DNA from: a gamma proteobacterium HIMB55
Lineage (GTDB): Bacteria; Pseudomonadota; Gammaproteobacteria; Pseudomonadales; Halieaceae
DNA length: 64,000 nucleotides
Direction of reading: 5' to 3'
NCBI GenBank assembly: GCA_000227505.4
Contig: AGIF02000001.1
Coordinates: 640,035-704,034 of the forward strand
Made by a program: the position numbers and the translations under genes. The notes under the pieces are model-generated. The model made no database searches, had not been told where the DNA came from, and saw nothing but the letters and a program-made list of their open reading frames with translations. Positions 25,966 through 35,830 of this stretch are shown here, one piece after another (the stretch's first letter is position 1; each line of letters opens with the position of its first letter).

Positions 25966-27243
25966 ATGGCTGAGTTACTCAAAATGTCCGCAGATCTCAT
26001 CGACGGAAGGGTTGATATGCGTGAGGCGGGGCCGATCAATCGGATCAATCACCAGCTCTCCGAACTATCCTCTGAAGTTGCAGTGGTTGAGGCGTTTTCA
26101 CATTCGATCGTCTTTAAGACAGATGACGGGCTTGTGACCTTTGATACATCAAATGAACACGGCGGGACAAAGTGCGTTCACGCCATTCAGTCATGGACCC
26201 AAGATCCTTTTCATACGGTGGTTTTCACCCACGGACATATCGATCATGTCGGTGGTTGTGGCGCATTTTGTGCGGCTTACGAGGGTCGTAAGCCGACAAT
26301 CGTCGGGCATGAGAACGTCGCCGCGCGCTTTGATCGGTATCGGATGACCAATGGCTACAACCACGTGATCAATGAGCGCCAGTTTGGTCAGTTCAAACGC
26401 AGGGGCTATGACCTCGCAGGTCAGTCACACTTTTTACCGCTTGCTACTCCTGCGCCCGACATTACCTATACAAACGATCTCGCGATGAATGTGGGTGGGC
26501 TCGAAATTCAGCTGAATCATGCGAAGGGTGAAACCGACGATCACACATGGGCCTGGATTCCTAAGCACAAAGCGATTTGTGCAGGTGATTTCTTCATTTG
26601 GGCCTTTCCAAACGCAGGTAACCCACAGAAAGCTCAGCGGTATCCAAAGGAGTGGGCCGCAGCACTGCGCGATATGGCGTCGCGCGATGCCGAGCTATTT
26701 CTTCCTGCGCATGGTCTACCCATTGCCGGCAAGGAGCGTATCAAACAGGTGCTCAACGAGGTGGCGACAGTATTAGAGACCATGGTCAGCCAAACGCTTG
26801 ATTTGATGAATGAGGGCGCTTCGCTGAACGATATTATCCATGCGGTGAAGGTCTCCCCCGAGCTCTTGGCGAAGCCCTATTTGGGCCCTACTTATGATGA
26901 GCCCGAGTTCGTAGTGCGAAACATCTGGCGGTTGTACGGTGGATGGTACGAGGGTAATCCCGCCCAGCTAAAGCCAGCCCGTGATGCCGCTGTGGCGGTT
27001 GAGCTTGCCAAACTATCGGGTGGGGCGCTCAAGCTTGCGGAGCGTGCGCGCGTATTGGCGGAGACTGATGCGAGACTTGCCTGTCATCTGGCTGAATTCG
27101 CAGCGCAGGCGGAGCCTGACAACAAAGCCGTTCACCATCTTCGCGCTGAGGTATACCAGAAGCGTCGCGAGGGTGAGACCTCGCTCATGGCAAAGGGTAT
27201 TTTTGGAACAGCGGCTAATCAGTCAAAACAGCAGTGTGAATAG
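25966..27243 (+). CDS. Metallo-beta-lactamase-fold hydrolase, alkylsulfatase-like
   Basis: This 425-residue protein has the metal-binding motif HGHIDH (89-94) and further ligand histidines in NHAKGETDDH and PAHGLPI. After the metallo-beta-lactamase domain, a region around GGWYEGNPAQLKPA matches the dimerisation domain of linear alkylsulfatases (SdsA1/BDS1 type). It lacks their C-terminal sterol-carrier-like domain, which makes it shorter than the ~650-residue enzymes. There is no signal peptide, so it is probably cytoplasmic. It could act on alkyl sulfate or another ester; the exact substrate is open. Confidence 0.8.
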   Translation: MAELLKMSADLIDGRVDMREAGPINRINHQLSELSSEVAVVEAFSHSIVFKTDDGLVTFDTSNEHGGTKCVHAIQSWTQDPFHTVVFTHGHIDHVGGCGAFCAAYEGRKPTIVGHENVAARFDRYRMTNGYNHVINERQFGQFKRRGYDLAGQSHFLPLATPAPDITYTNDLAMNVGGLEIQLNHAKGETDDHTWAWIPKHKAICAGDFFIWAFPNAGNPQKAQRYPKEWAAALRDMASRDAELFLPAHGLPIAGKERIKQVLNEVATVLETMVSQTLDLMNEGASLNDIIHAVKVSPELLAKPYLGPTYDEPEFVVRNIWRLYGGWYEGNPAQLKPARDAAVAVELAKLSGGALKLAERARVLAETDARLACHLAEFAAQAEPDNKAVHHLRAEVYQKRREGETSLMAKGIFGTAANQSKQQCE

Positions 27244-27245
27244 TG

Positions 27246-28625
27246 TCATACCGGCTTAGGCGCTGCTGGAATCTGTCGGCGCCACGCGCCTCCTTTCATG
27301 GATGCCGTTACGATGGCGGTGTACGCGAACATACCGCCAACGGCACCGATGAATATGCCGGTCATGCCTAGGTCCATGGGACCCAGTAAGAAGAAGGCTA
27401 AACTGATCGCAACCACGGGACGCGCAATCAGCGCCACAAGCGGTCCTCGCATCGCGCCGGCACCTTGTGAGGCAAAGTAAAGCGCCCAGCCAACACCGTG
27501 GATAGCGAGGCAGGGACCGACAATTTGGATGAAGCCCTTAGCTGTCTCATAGACCATCGCGTCGTCGGTAAAGATGGGGATCCAAAGGTGCGGAAATACC
27601 GCCAAAAGAGTGCCAATACCACCGCCTAAAACGAAGGACATTCCCGCGCCGGTCCAACCAATTTCCTCGGCGCGATCGGCATCCCTTGCGCCAATACTCA
27701 TGCCCACCAAAGAGGTCATGGTGGCGCCGATACCAAAGATGAGCGATGACATAAGGAACTCGATGCGTGACCCAATACCGTAGCCGGCGAGCGCTTCTTC
27801 ACCAAACTGCCCCACCAAACCCGTCAGTACCAAAATGGTGGTGACTGTGGTGATGGGGGATAGTGATGCCGGGAGTGCCACCCGCCCAATATCTTGGAAG
27901 TGGTACTTCCGAAACTTCAAACTTGAGAGCCTCAAGTTGGCGGGCAAGTCGGCGCTCGCGAGACGCGAGAGGATGACCACGGCCATCACTGCGCTCGTTG
28001 CAATGACCGATACGGCTGCGCCAAATAAGCCTAGTTTGGGTGCGCCGAAGTAGCCCAGTACCAGTGCTCCAGACAGAGGCACTTGTATCAGGGATCCGAC
28101 AATCATCATTCGCGCAGGGTATTTCATATCGCCGAGACCGCGGAATATCGAGCTCGCGACACCCATAAGCCAGATGGTGACACTGCCTCCGAATAGCATC
28201 GCACTATAGGCAAACGCTAAGTCGAGGATTTCGCCCGTTCCACCCAGTAGTGACAAAAAGAATTTTCCCGAGATTAAAAATGCAATCAGCAGCACGATGG
28301 GCCCAAGAACAGCGAGGAGGAGACCGTGCCACATCAGTTGCTGTGCACGCTCTTTGTCGCCGGCTCCAAGTGCTCTCGCTATGGCCGATGACGCGGCATT
28401 TCCTAAGGCACCCACTGACAACATTTGCATGAGCATCAGCATGGGGAATACCAAGGCCATTGCGGCAAGCGGGGTGCTGCCAAGCTGTCCTACATACCAA
28501 ACCTCCGTCAAGCTCACGGTTGATTGCACAATGAAGGCAACGCTGCCGGGTACCGATAACTTTGTGAGTAGTGGCAGCGCAGGTGCGGTGAGTAGGTGTT
28601 GAGTGCGTTGGTCCATCCCCCACAT
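27246..28625 (-). CDS. MATE-family efflux transporter
   Basis: This 459-residue protein has twelve hydrophobic segments in two similar halves. The N-terminal half contains FPMLMLMQMLSVGALGNAASSAIARALG, and the later GIGATMTSLVGMSIGARDADRAEEIGW is the mirrored MATE signature. Such proteins export drugs or metabolites by cation antiport. It converges on the metallo-beta-lactamase gene with 2 bases between stops. ATG at 28616 is an alternative start. Confidence 0.88.
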   Translation of the reverse strand: MWGMDQRTQHLLTAPALPLLTKLSVPGSVAFIVQSTVSLTEVWYVGQLGSTPLAAMALVFPMLMLMQMLSVGALGNAASSAIARALGAGDKERAQQLMWHGLLLAVLGPIVLLIAFLISGKFFLSLLGGTGEILDLAFAYSAMLFGGSVTIWLMGVASSIFRGLGDMKYPARMMIVGSLIQVPLSGALVLGYFGAPKLGLFGAAVSVIATSAVMAVVILSRLASADLPANLRLSSLKFRKYHFQDIGRVALPASLSPITTVTTILVLTGLVGQFGEEALAGYGIGSRIEFLMSSLIFGIGATMTSLVGMSIGARDADRAEEIGWTGAGMSFVLGGGIGTLLAVFPHLWIPIFTDDAMVYETAKGFIQIVGPCLAIHGVGWALYFASQGAGAMRGPLVALIARPVVAISLAFFLLGPMDLGMTGIFIGAVGGMFAYTAIVTASMKGGAWRRQIPAAPKPV

Positions 28626-28920
28626 TAGCCATCAAGTTAGCCGTTGGTACAAGTCTTTTCGGTTTTCAGCCTGTCCGCCTTCGCGACAAAGTGAGCATAA
28701 GAAACCCAAATATTGCTCTGTCCCATCGAGTTTTGAGAGGGTGGAAAACAGCGAGGAGAAGGGCGAGATAGTTGTGTTTCTGTTCTTAAGCATGCTCAAA
28801 ATTAAAAAAACATACTCAGAGTTCAAATATATAGTCGCAAATCATCGATTTTGGTGGTGAGTTTTGGCACTGTAGCCGTCCGAAAAATTTACAAACGCCA
28901 TTTTCATTGGGAGACACGCT
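28626..28920. other. Divergent upstream region of MATE and thiolase genes
   Basis: 295 bases without a gene between divergent transcripts. The right half is AT-rich (runs of A and TATATA around 28800-28840), likely promoter DNA for the fatty-acid operon, and GGGAGA precedes the thiolase ATG. No operator palindrome was recognised. Confidence 0.5.
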
Positions 28921-30129
28921 ATGCCACACGCAGCTTATATCTTCGATGCGCTTCGAACGCCACGGAGTAAGGGAAAAAAAGACGGCACCCTTCACGAAGT
29001 AAAACCCGTTGATTTGGGAGCCGGCCTGCTTAAAGCGCTTCAGTCACGTCATGACCTCGATACAAGCTATGTCGACGACGTGGTAATGGGCTGCGTAACG
29101 CCTGTGGGTGAACAGGGTTCTGATATCACCAAGATGATTGTGCAAAATGCTGACTGGGACGAGTCTGTTCCTGGCGTTCAGTTAGACCGTTTTTGTGCGT
29201 CTGGATTAGAAGCCGTTAATACAGCAGCTCAAAAAGTCGCGTCAGGTTGGGATGATCTTGTTGTTGCCGGTGGTATCGAGTGTATGTCGCGCGTGCCGAT
29301 GGGTTCTAACGGTGGCGCAATGGCGAGCGATCCGGCCTTCGCACTCAAAACGGGTTTCGTACCTCAGGGCATTGGTGCCGACATGATCGCGACGATCGAC
29401 GGTTACAGCCGCGGAGATGTCGACGCTTATGCAGTGGAATCGCAACGCCGTGCTGCACACGCCCGCGACAGTGGGTGGTTCGATAAGTCAGTGGTGCCTG
29501 TGAAAGATGCTTCAGGCGTAACGATTCTCGAGCGCGACGACTTCATCAAGGCCGATACCACATTGGAAGGCCTTGCGCGGCTCAAGCCATCTTTCGAAGT
29601 GCCCGGTCAGATGGGTTTCGACGATATCATTCTTGCCAAGTACAACGAGTACAGCAAAGTTGATCACGTACACACGCCCGGTAATTCATCTGGCATCGTC
29701 GACGGCTCGAGCGCGGTCCTTATTGGCAGCGAGAAAGCAGGGAATGACTTGGGGCTTACACCGCGTGCGCGCGTTGTTGCAACGACAGTCCTCTCGACGG
29801 ATCCCATCATTATGCTGACAGGTCCCGGACCTGCTGCGAAGAAGTGCCTCAAGAAAGCGGGATTAACGCCTGACGACATCGATCTCTGGGAGATCAACGA
29901 GGCGTTTGCATCTGTAGCCCTTCGTTACATGAAAGATCTCGACATCAGCCACGAGATCACCAATGTGGTTGGCGGTGCAATTGCGATGGGGCACCCACTC
30001 GGTGCGACCGGCGGATGCCTGGTAAGCGCCATGATCGACGAGCTTGAGCGCAGAAACCTGAAGCGCGCCATGCTCTCGCTGTGTGTCGGTGGCGGCATGG
30101 GTATATCAACCATTATCGAGCGCGTCTAG
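28921..30129 (+). CDS. Acetyl-CoA acyltransferase (thiolase)
   Basis: This 402-residue thiolase cleaves 3-ketoacyl-CoA in beta-oxidation, or condenses acetyl-CoA. The nucleophile lies in DRFCASG (Cys92), the active-site histidine in GHPLGATG (His358), the second cysteine in SLCVGGGMG (Cys388), and NEAFA is present. It is followed after 22 bases by the multifunctional FadB-like gene, so the pair would form a beta-oxidation complex of the FadA/FadI type. The order thiolase first is unlike E. coli fadBA. Confidence 0.94.
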   Translation: MPHAAYIFDALRTPRSKGKKDGTLHEVKPVDLGAGLLKALQSRHDLDTSYVDDVVMGCVTPVGEQGSDITKMIVQNADWDESVPGVQLDRFCASGLEAVNTAAQKVASGWDDLVVAGGIECMSRVPMGSNGGAMASDPAFALKTGFVPQGIGADMIATIDGYSRGDVDAYAVESQRRAAHARDSGWFDKSVVPVKDASGVTILERDDFIKADTTLEGLARLKPSFEVPGQMGFDDIILAKYNEYSKVDHVHTPGNSSGIVDGSSAVLIGSEKAGNDLGLTPRARVVATTVLSTDPIIMLTGPGPAAKKCLKKAGLTPDDIDLWEINEAFASVALRYMKDLDISHEITNVVGGAIAMGHPLGATGGCLVSAMIDELERRNLKRAMLSLCVGGGMGISTIIERV

Positions 30130-30151
30130 GCTGGATTAGGAGTTAGAGAAA

Positions 30152-32296
30152 ATGAGTTTTCAATACGATAAAGACGACAATAATGTAGTAACGGTCACCA
30201 TGGATATGGATGGGCCCGTTAACTCCATGAGCGATGCGTTTCTTCCGCTTTTTGAGGCGACACTCGACAAACTAGAGGCAGAGACGGAGCTTGCCGGTGT
30301 CGTTTTGACGTCAGGCAAATCAACCTTCTTTGCAGGTGGTGATCTGAACATGCTCTGCCAGGTTACCGAAGACACGGTTGAAGATTTTTTCAATGGAATG
30401 TGTGCGACTAAGGCCGCTATGCGACGCTTAGAAAAACTTGAGGCACCCGTTTGCGCTGCTATTAATGGTGCCGCACTGGGCGGTGGTCTCGAGCTTGCAC
30501 TTTCATGCCACCATCGTATCGCCTGGAACCACCGCAGTGTCCAGCTCGGCTTCCCTGAGGTGACACTGGGTCTGCTTCCGGGAGGCGGTGGTAATGTCAA
30601 GGCGGTGTATCTCATGGGGCTGATGGCGGCCAACGAATACATCGTCGAAGGTAAGCGCGTTGCTCCTGAGAAGGCCTTGGCATCCGGTTTGATCAACGCA
30701 GTGGTTGAAGACAAAGAACAACTCGTCGCTACTGCCAAGCAGTGGGTCCTGACTAATAAGGACGATGAGGCGGCGCGCACTCAGCCTTGGGATACCAAGG
30801 GTTACAAAATTCCCGGTGGCAACATCCGCAACCCACAGGTAGCGCAAATGGTGACCATGGGCGCGCCCATGATTCGCAAGAACACGCGCGGTTTGCTGCC
30901 TGCACCTGAGAAGATCTTCGACGTGGCTGTGCAGGCCCTGACGGTCGACTTCGAGACCGCAATGCGCATCGAAAGTCGGGGACTGGCTGAACTTGCGCTC
31001 ACGCCTCAAGCCAAGAACATGATTAATACGTTCTTCTTCCAGATGAACAAGATCAATGGCGGTGCCTCACGGCCTAAAGATATTCCTCCGCAGAAGACCG
31101 AGAAGGTTGGCGTGCTGGGTGCGGGCATGATGGGGCAGGGTATTGCGTACTCCTCGGCAATGGTCGGTATCCAGGTTGTTCTCAAAGACATCAGTCTTGA
31201 AGCGGCTGAAAAAGGTAAGGCGTACACGGAAGCATTGCTGCAAAAGCGGGTTGATAAAGGCCGCATGACGGCAGAGAAGATGGCAGAGGTTCTGTCTTTG
31301 ATTCATCCGACAGCATCAGACGCGGACCTCGACGGTTGCGATCTCATCATCGAAGCGGTGTTTGAGAATATGAATCTCAAACATCAAATGACGCGTGATT
31401 TCGAGCCTCGCATGGCGGAGGGAGGTATTTGGGGGTCAAACACTTCCACGTTGCCGATTACTCAGTTGGCAGCGGCAAGCCAAAACGCTGAGAACTTCAT
31501 TGGTATTCACTTCTTCTCTCCCGTCGACAAGATGCCGCTCGTTGAGATCATCATGGGTGAGAATACGGGTGATGTCGCACTGGCTAAGGCCTTCGATTAC
31601 ACCAAGCAAATCAAGAAGACGCCCATCGTTGTCAACGATTCGCTCGGCTTCTTCACATCGCGTACCTTCGGTACGTATCTCGATGAAGGTGTGCGCATGC
31701 TGGTAGAGGGTGTGAAGCCAGTTCGCATCGATAATCTAGGTAAAGCAGTGGGGATGCCGGTTGGGCCCTTAACAGTCTATGACGAGGTTAGCCTCGAGTT
31801 GTCTCGTAAAGCTCAGGAGACCTGGAGGGAAATGGGTCTGGCTATCGATGGAGATGATCGATCGATTACGGCCGGTGTTGTCGACACCATGATTAGTGAT
31901 CATGGGCGTGGCGGCCGCTATCACGGAGGTGGTTTCTACGAATATGGTACGGATGGCTCGAAGGAGGTTTGGCCTGGACTCGCCGAGCTCTACGGTAAAG
32001 AAGGCTTAGAAATCTCTGATCAAGACGTTAAAGAGCGTCTGCTGTTTCGTCAGGTCATTGAAGCGCTCAAGTGCCTCGAGACTGGCGTCTTGCGCAGCGT
32101 GGCTGACGGCAATATCGGTTCCATCATGGGTATCGGTGCACCCGCGTGGACGGGCGGACTCCTGCAGTTCGTTAACACCTACGGCCTGCAAAACTTCATC
32201 GATCGATGTGGTGAGCTAAGTGCGGCCTACGGTGATCGTTTTGAAGCGCCTGCTATCGTGGCTGAGAAGTTGGCGGCGGGTGAAACCTTCGCATAA
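30152..32296 (+). CDS. fadB: Bifunctional enoyl-CoA hydratase / 3-hydroxyacyl-CoA dehydrogenase
   Basis: This 714-residue fusion has an N-terminal crotonase domain with GGGLELALS (Glu114) and the second catalytic glutamate in FPEVTLG (Glu136). A Rossmann domain follows (GAGMMG starting at 323) with catalytic His453 in IHFFSPVDKMP, then C-terminal dehydrogenase domains. Length matches FadB/FadJ. It forms the alpha partner of the upstream thiolase, and a strong terminator follows the stop. Whether it is the FadB or FadJ type cannot be told by eye. Confidence 0.94.
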   Translation: MSFQYDKDDNNVVTVTMDMDGPVNSMSDAFLPLFEATLDKLEAETELAGVVLTSGKSTFFAGGDLNMLCQVTEDTVEDFFNGMCATKAAMRRLEKLEAPVCAAINGAALGGGLELALSCHHRIAWNHRSVQLGFPEVTLGLLPGGGGNVKAVYLMGLMAANEYIVEGKRVAPEKALASGLINAVVEDKEQLVATAKQWVLTNKDDEAARTQPWDTKGYKIPGGNIRNPQVAQMVTMGAPMIRKNTRGLLPAPEKIFDVAVQALTVDFETAMRIESRGLAELALTPQAKNMINTFFFQMNKINGGASRPKDIPPQKTEKVGVLGAGMMGQGIAYSSAMVGIQVVLKDISLEAAEKGKAYTEALLQKRVDKGRMTAEKMAEVLSLIHPTASDADLDGCDLIIEAVFENMNLKHQMTRDFEPRMAEGGIWGSNTSTLPITQLAAASQNAENFIGIHFFSPVDKMPLVEIIMGENTGDVALAKAFDYTKQIKKTPIVVNDSLGFFTSRTFGTYLDEGVRMLVEGVKPVRIDNLGKAVGMPVGPLTVYDEVSLELSRKAQETWREMGLAIDGDDRSITAGVVDTMISDHGRGGRYHGGGFYEYGTDGSKEVWPGLAELYGKEGLEISDQDVKERLLFRQVIEALKCLETGVLRSVADGNIGSIMGIGAPAWTGGLLQFVNTYGLQNFIDRCGELSAAYGDRFEAPAIVAEKLAAGETFA

Positions 32297-32313
32297 GGTT
32301 GTCGACTGTTTGG

Positions 32314-32340
32314 AAAGGGCGCTTATGGCGCCCTTTTTTT
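32314..32340 (+). terminator. Intrinsic terminator after fadB
   Basis: AAAGGGCGC/GCGCCCTTT 9-bp stem with a 5-base loop, running into a T-tract, 17 bases after the fadB stop. Confidence 0.9.
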
Positions 32341-32373
32341 ATGCCTGCACGAGCGGTCTGATCTTGCAGGCAT
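32341..32373. repeat. Perfect 9-bp inverted repeat after the fadB terminator
   Basis: ATGCCTGCA (32341-32349) and TGCAGGCAT (32365-32373) are perfect complements separated by 15 bases. It may be an operator or RNA stem for the following DoxX gene; no known regulator motif was recognised. Confidence 0.5.
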
Positions 32374-32493
32374 TACACGTATGAGTGCCCTGAAGCGGTA
32401 TCCAAAAGGCGCACGCGAAGAGTTAGACAAAAAGGTGCGCGCGATGGGTGTCTCAGTGTTAAATGGGATCTCAGTCAACGGAGAACAATAACA

Positions 32494-32874
32494 ATGCGCT
32501 TTGCTGTCACCCTCGGCCGATTTTTGCTCGGTCTCTATTTTTTTCTTCCGGGCATTTCTAAAGTAACCGGCTACGCCGACACCTTGAGCTATATGGCGGT
32601 CCACAACATACCGGCTCCAGAATTGCTGTTACCTATCACGATTGTTCTCCAGATTGGCGGCGGTGTGATGTTGATGATAGGCATGCGCGTCAGCCAAGTT
32701 GCACTGATGTTTGCAGGCATGACCTTGATTATTAATATTGGCATGCACGACTTTTGGAATGTTTACGAGGGTGTGAGCCAAGCTCACGAAACCCAGAACT
32801 TCGTGAAAAATCTGGCGATTTTTGCAGGTTTGCTGGTGTTAGGGGGTACGTCTCAAGAGAGTACTGATACCTAA
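32494..32874 (+). CDS. DoxX-family membrane protein
   Basis: This 126-residue protein has four hydrophobic segments. The N-terminal LGRFLLGLYFFLPGISKVTGY is the DoxX signature, and the second half contains IGGGVMLMIGMR. DoxX-like proteins are small inner-membrane proteins linked to quinone or thiol redox chemistry, with no firm function here. A possible 36-codon frame (32381-32491) ends 2 bases before the start, but it has no ribosome site. Confidence 0.82.
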   Translation: MRFAVTLGRFLLGLYFFLPGISKVTGYADTLSYMAVHNIPAPELLLPITIVLQIGGGVMLMIGMRVSQVALMFAGMTLIINIGMHDFWNVYEGVSQAHETQNFVKNLAIFAGLLVLGGTSQESTDT

Positions 32875-32893
32875 ATTTGTTGGCGTTTGGCTG

Positions 32894-32912
32894 GGTGATT
32901 CAAGAAATCACC
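32894..32912 (+). terminator. Hairpin after the DoxX gene
   Basis: GGTGATT/AATCACC with a 5-base loop, 20 bases after the stop; the following sequence has only a weak T content, so termination is uncertain. Confidence 0.3.
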
Positions 32913-33017
32913 TTGTCAAATTCGTCACTTTTAGCAGGCGGCCACTTGGTGTTTTGCCTATCAGTCTGAGTTTGGTTGTAAATTCAGGCGAACAAAATTC
33001 GAAGAATAGATACAGAC

Positions 33018-35822
33018 ATGACATCAATAAAAACATGCTTTCAGCTCTCCTTCTTACTGTCTCTCTGCCTCACATCCAACGTATGGGGCTCTGCTGACGA
33101 AGAAACGAGCGGAGGAACACCTATCTGGATGCTGTGGACGCAGCTGGATTCAGATAAGGATGGCGTAAAGAATGTTGATGATGCCTTCCCGAGAGATGCA
33201 ACCGAGTTTCTCGATACTGATAAAGACGGCGTGGGAAATAACGCTGACATAGACGACGACGATGACGGTGTCGCCGATGATTACGATGATTTTCCGTTAA
33301 TAGCGGACGAGTGGGTGGACTCAGATAACGATGGCATAGGTAACAACACCGACACTGATGACGACGGAGACGGCGTTGCGGATAGTGATGACGTTTTCCC
33401 GCTCAACGGTGATGAATGGGTTGATACGGACCTGGATGGCATTGGTGATAATCAGGATAACGATGACGATAACGATGGCATCCCTGACGATCTCGATGCG
33501 CAGCGGCTAATTGGTAAGGACGTCTGTAACGAATACGTCGCAGCAGCGCCCGCAAACACCTTCCGTTATTGCTGGGAGGAGAATGTTGATAACTACGAGG
33601 GCGATGAGTATGCCTCGGCGGTGAACCAGCCTATTGAGGTGGTTATTGAGGACGAGACTGTTGAGATTCCTGATAATTCCCACGCCGAATTGCTGTACGC
33701 CGACTATGGCCTTGTCTTAGACGCTGCAAGTGGTTGGACAGAAGAACAAGCATACGCGATTCACTCAACGCTAAGTCGTATCCCACTCTACAATAGCGAA
33801 ATTTTGGATGGTTATGTCCTATCGCTCGTGGATGAGTTTTTGTCAGACGACATCGACTTCGAAACGGGTGATGACGCCTCAAAACAGGTGGCGATAGGCC
33901 GTGCTGCATTCGACAATGCGGTACCACGGATTGCGCAGGTTGAGGGGCGTCGTGGCTTGTATTTCTCGAATAGGCTACACCGAGCTTTGGTTCGCCTCGT
34001 GACTAAAAACGGTGCCGATGCTGATCACGTAGATCGCATTTTGAGAGAACGCTTTGGTGTCACTACTTTTGTTCCCGATATCGAAGCGCTCACGGGTGAG
34101 AGTGAGGACAGATTCCAATCGTTCCAGCCAGAAGAACTAGTTTCTATTATCTCGGTCTTCGAGGAGATGCCCACGGGGTATCATCGCATTGAAGGACTCT
34201 CATATTTGGTAAGACGCCTGAACGGTACTTGCAATCCCTATAAACCGTGCTTTGTTCCAGCAATCGCATGGACAGGTTCTGGATATATAGAGTTCCTTGA
34301 GGCGGGGTTTGAGCAAGATAGTATTAACTATATTCATCGCCTTATCATTCATGAAAAAGCTCACTTCATGTGGGCAAATGTATTTGATGATGAGCTCAAA
34401 GCGGATTGGATGGATGTAGGTGGTTGGTACGAGTGCTCCGAAAAAGAAAGTGGTTGGTGCTCTACAAAACAAACTTCATTTGTAAGTGCTTATGCTCACC
34501 TAAAAAACCCTGACGAGGACTTTGCTGAGACTTCTGCTGACTTCATTTTAAATCCTGACATCGTGAGATCACGTGCGCCCGATAAGTACGAGTTTGTCAG
34601 AGATCGTGTGATGCAGGGGACAATCTACTTGGCACGTATCCGGGAAGATTTGACTTTCACGGTTTACAATCTGTTTCCAGATTATGTTTATCCGGGAAAA
34701 GCCAAGCGGATAAAAGTTGAAGTGGCTGGCGCCTCGAATGAGGATAAGCGGGTAACGGTTGAAGTGGAAATTCACGCGCTTGACCTTTTGCTACAGGGTA
34801 TAGAGAGGGCCCAAGCAAGGGTTGCTAGCACGGAAGATACGTATTTTGATCTCTGGCTGTACAGTGATGTGCCCGGCGAGTTGTCGACTAGAGTGATAGG
34901 GACACACGATCTATCCAAATATGCGAAAGCCGGACTCTGGCGCCCCCAACAAATTCGCCTGGATGATCAGGTAGGTAACTCCCGCTTCCTTGGCTTAAAT
35001 GATTTTGGGTGGCGAATGTTCGTAGATAACCCTGAAGAAGACCTAATCGCTCCAGAATATGTTCCCGGATCTGCATCATTAGAGTTGGGTGAGGCCGAGA
35101 TTAATGGGCAGCAGATAAGAGCTTTGACTGCATCTTGGCAGGTCGTCGAGGAGCACCCTCGCGGGGAGAATGGTTGTTATGCCGCGCTTAATGACGAATT
35201 TGTAACCACTTACTCGTTGCAAGAATATGGGAGGTCTTCAGAGGATGGATGCTCTATCAATTTTGCGATGCCTGACTACATGCCGAGCGGACTGTACAGC
35301 TTGAATTACACTCGTAATATTGATGCTGCCCTCAATGAAAGCCGCCAGTTCTTCAGCTCAGATCTCCCCGATAATGGTGGTTTTGGGGGTGAGAATACTG
35401 GAGAGGAAGCTCCCGCGGTTGAGGTCGAGAGTTTAAATCCAGATTTGACGCCACCAGAAATTGACTTGAATCAGTTGAGTGTTTCGGCGGTCCCAGTCAA
35501 CGAAGAATCCCCAAATGGTGAGACCGTAGTTGAATTTACCTTTAGGGTTCGTGACGACATCTCGGGCTATTCGGTGGGCTACTTCAATTTGAGGGACCCC
35601 CAAGGGCTGAATTACGGCTACTACCATTACCAAGAGCGCAGAGGAAACTTTTACCCGCTCCCTGAGGAGCTGGACTGGCAGGAGTACACGGCCACCGTCA
35701 TCTTGCCGGCCGGATCAGCACCGGGTCTTTGGGGGGTATCAGAGTTCACCGTTCGAGACCGCGCGGGTAACTTCAAGTCATACGACTTTGTAGAAATAGT
35801 CACCTTCGACGTTATTGAGTAA
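33018..35822 (+). CDS. Secreted calcium-repeat protein with HEXXH zincin region
   Basis: The 934-residue protein starts with a signal peptide (cleavage near SNVWG-SADEE). Residues ~44-160 are thrombospondin-type-3 repeats (units such as DSDNDGIGNNTD, DTDLDGIGDNQD), expected to bind many calcium ions. A middle domain carries HEKAH at 445-449 and a downstream EDFAETSADF with Glu504, the spacing and E-x-x-A/D pattern of gluzincins like the anthrax-lethal-factor-like peptidases. The C-terminal ~250 residues look like beta-sandwich domains. Codon use is AT-richer than its neighbours in places (34200-34700). It is probably an extracellular or surface protease; alternatively an inactive adhesion protein. 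Confidence 0.7.
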   Translation: MTSIKTCFQLSFLLSLCLTSNVWGSADEETSGGTPIWMLWTQLDSDKDGVKNVDDAFPRDATEFLDTDKDGVGNNADIDDDDDGVADDYDDFPLIADEWVDSDNDGIGNNTDTDDDGDGVADSDDVFPLNGDEWVDTDLDGIGDNQDNDDDNDGIPDDLDAQRLIGKDVCNEYVAAAPANTFRYCWEENVDNYEGDEYASAVNQPIEVVIEDETVEIPDNSHAELLYADYGLVLDAASGWTEEQAYAIHSTLSRIPLYNSEILDGYVLSLVDEFLSDDIDFETGDDASKQVAIGRAAFDNAVPRIAQVEGRRGLYFSNRLHRALVRLVTKNGADADHVDRILRERFGVTTFVPDIEALTGESEDRFQSFQPEELVSIISVFEEMPTGYHRIEGLSYLVRRLNGTCNPYKPCFVPAIAWTGSGYIEFLEAGFEQDSINYIHRLIIHEKAHFMWANVFDDELKADWMDVGGWYECSEKESGWCSTKQTSFVSAYAHLKNPDEDFAETSADFILNPDIVRSRAPDKYEFVRDRVMQGTIYLARIREDLTFTVYNLFPDYVYPGKAKRIKVEVAGASNEDKRVTVEVEIHALDLLLQGIERAQARVASTEDTYFDLWLYSDVPGELSTRVIGTHDLSKYAKAGLWRPQQIRLDDQVGNSRFLGLNDFGWRMFVDNPEEDLIAPEYVPGSASLELGEAEINGQQIRALTASWQVVEEHPRGENGCYAALNDEFVTTYSLQEYGRSSEDGCSINFAMPDYMPSGLYSLNYTRNIDAALNESRQFFSSDLPDNGGFGGENTGEEAPAVEVESLNPDLTPPEIDLNQLSVSAVPVNEESPNGETVVEFTFRVRDDISGYSVGYFNLRDPQGLNYGYYHYQERRGNFYPLPEELDWQEYTATVILPAGSAPGLWGVSEFTVRDRAGNFKSYDFVEIVTFDVIE

Positions 35823-35830
35823 CCAAGTCT

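Noticed and set aside
30160-30780. Long antisense frame in fadB (206 codons)
   Set aside because: The sense strand encodes a complete crotonase domain; the antisense product is Ser/Pro-rich as expected for shadow frames in this base composition.
33150-33490. Possible CRISPR or DNA tandem array in the GAT-rich stretch
   Set aside because: The periodicity is that of the aspartate-rich thrombospondin-type-3 protein repeats; the DNA units vary in length and sequence.
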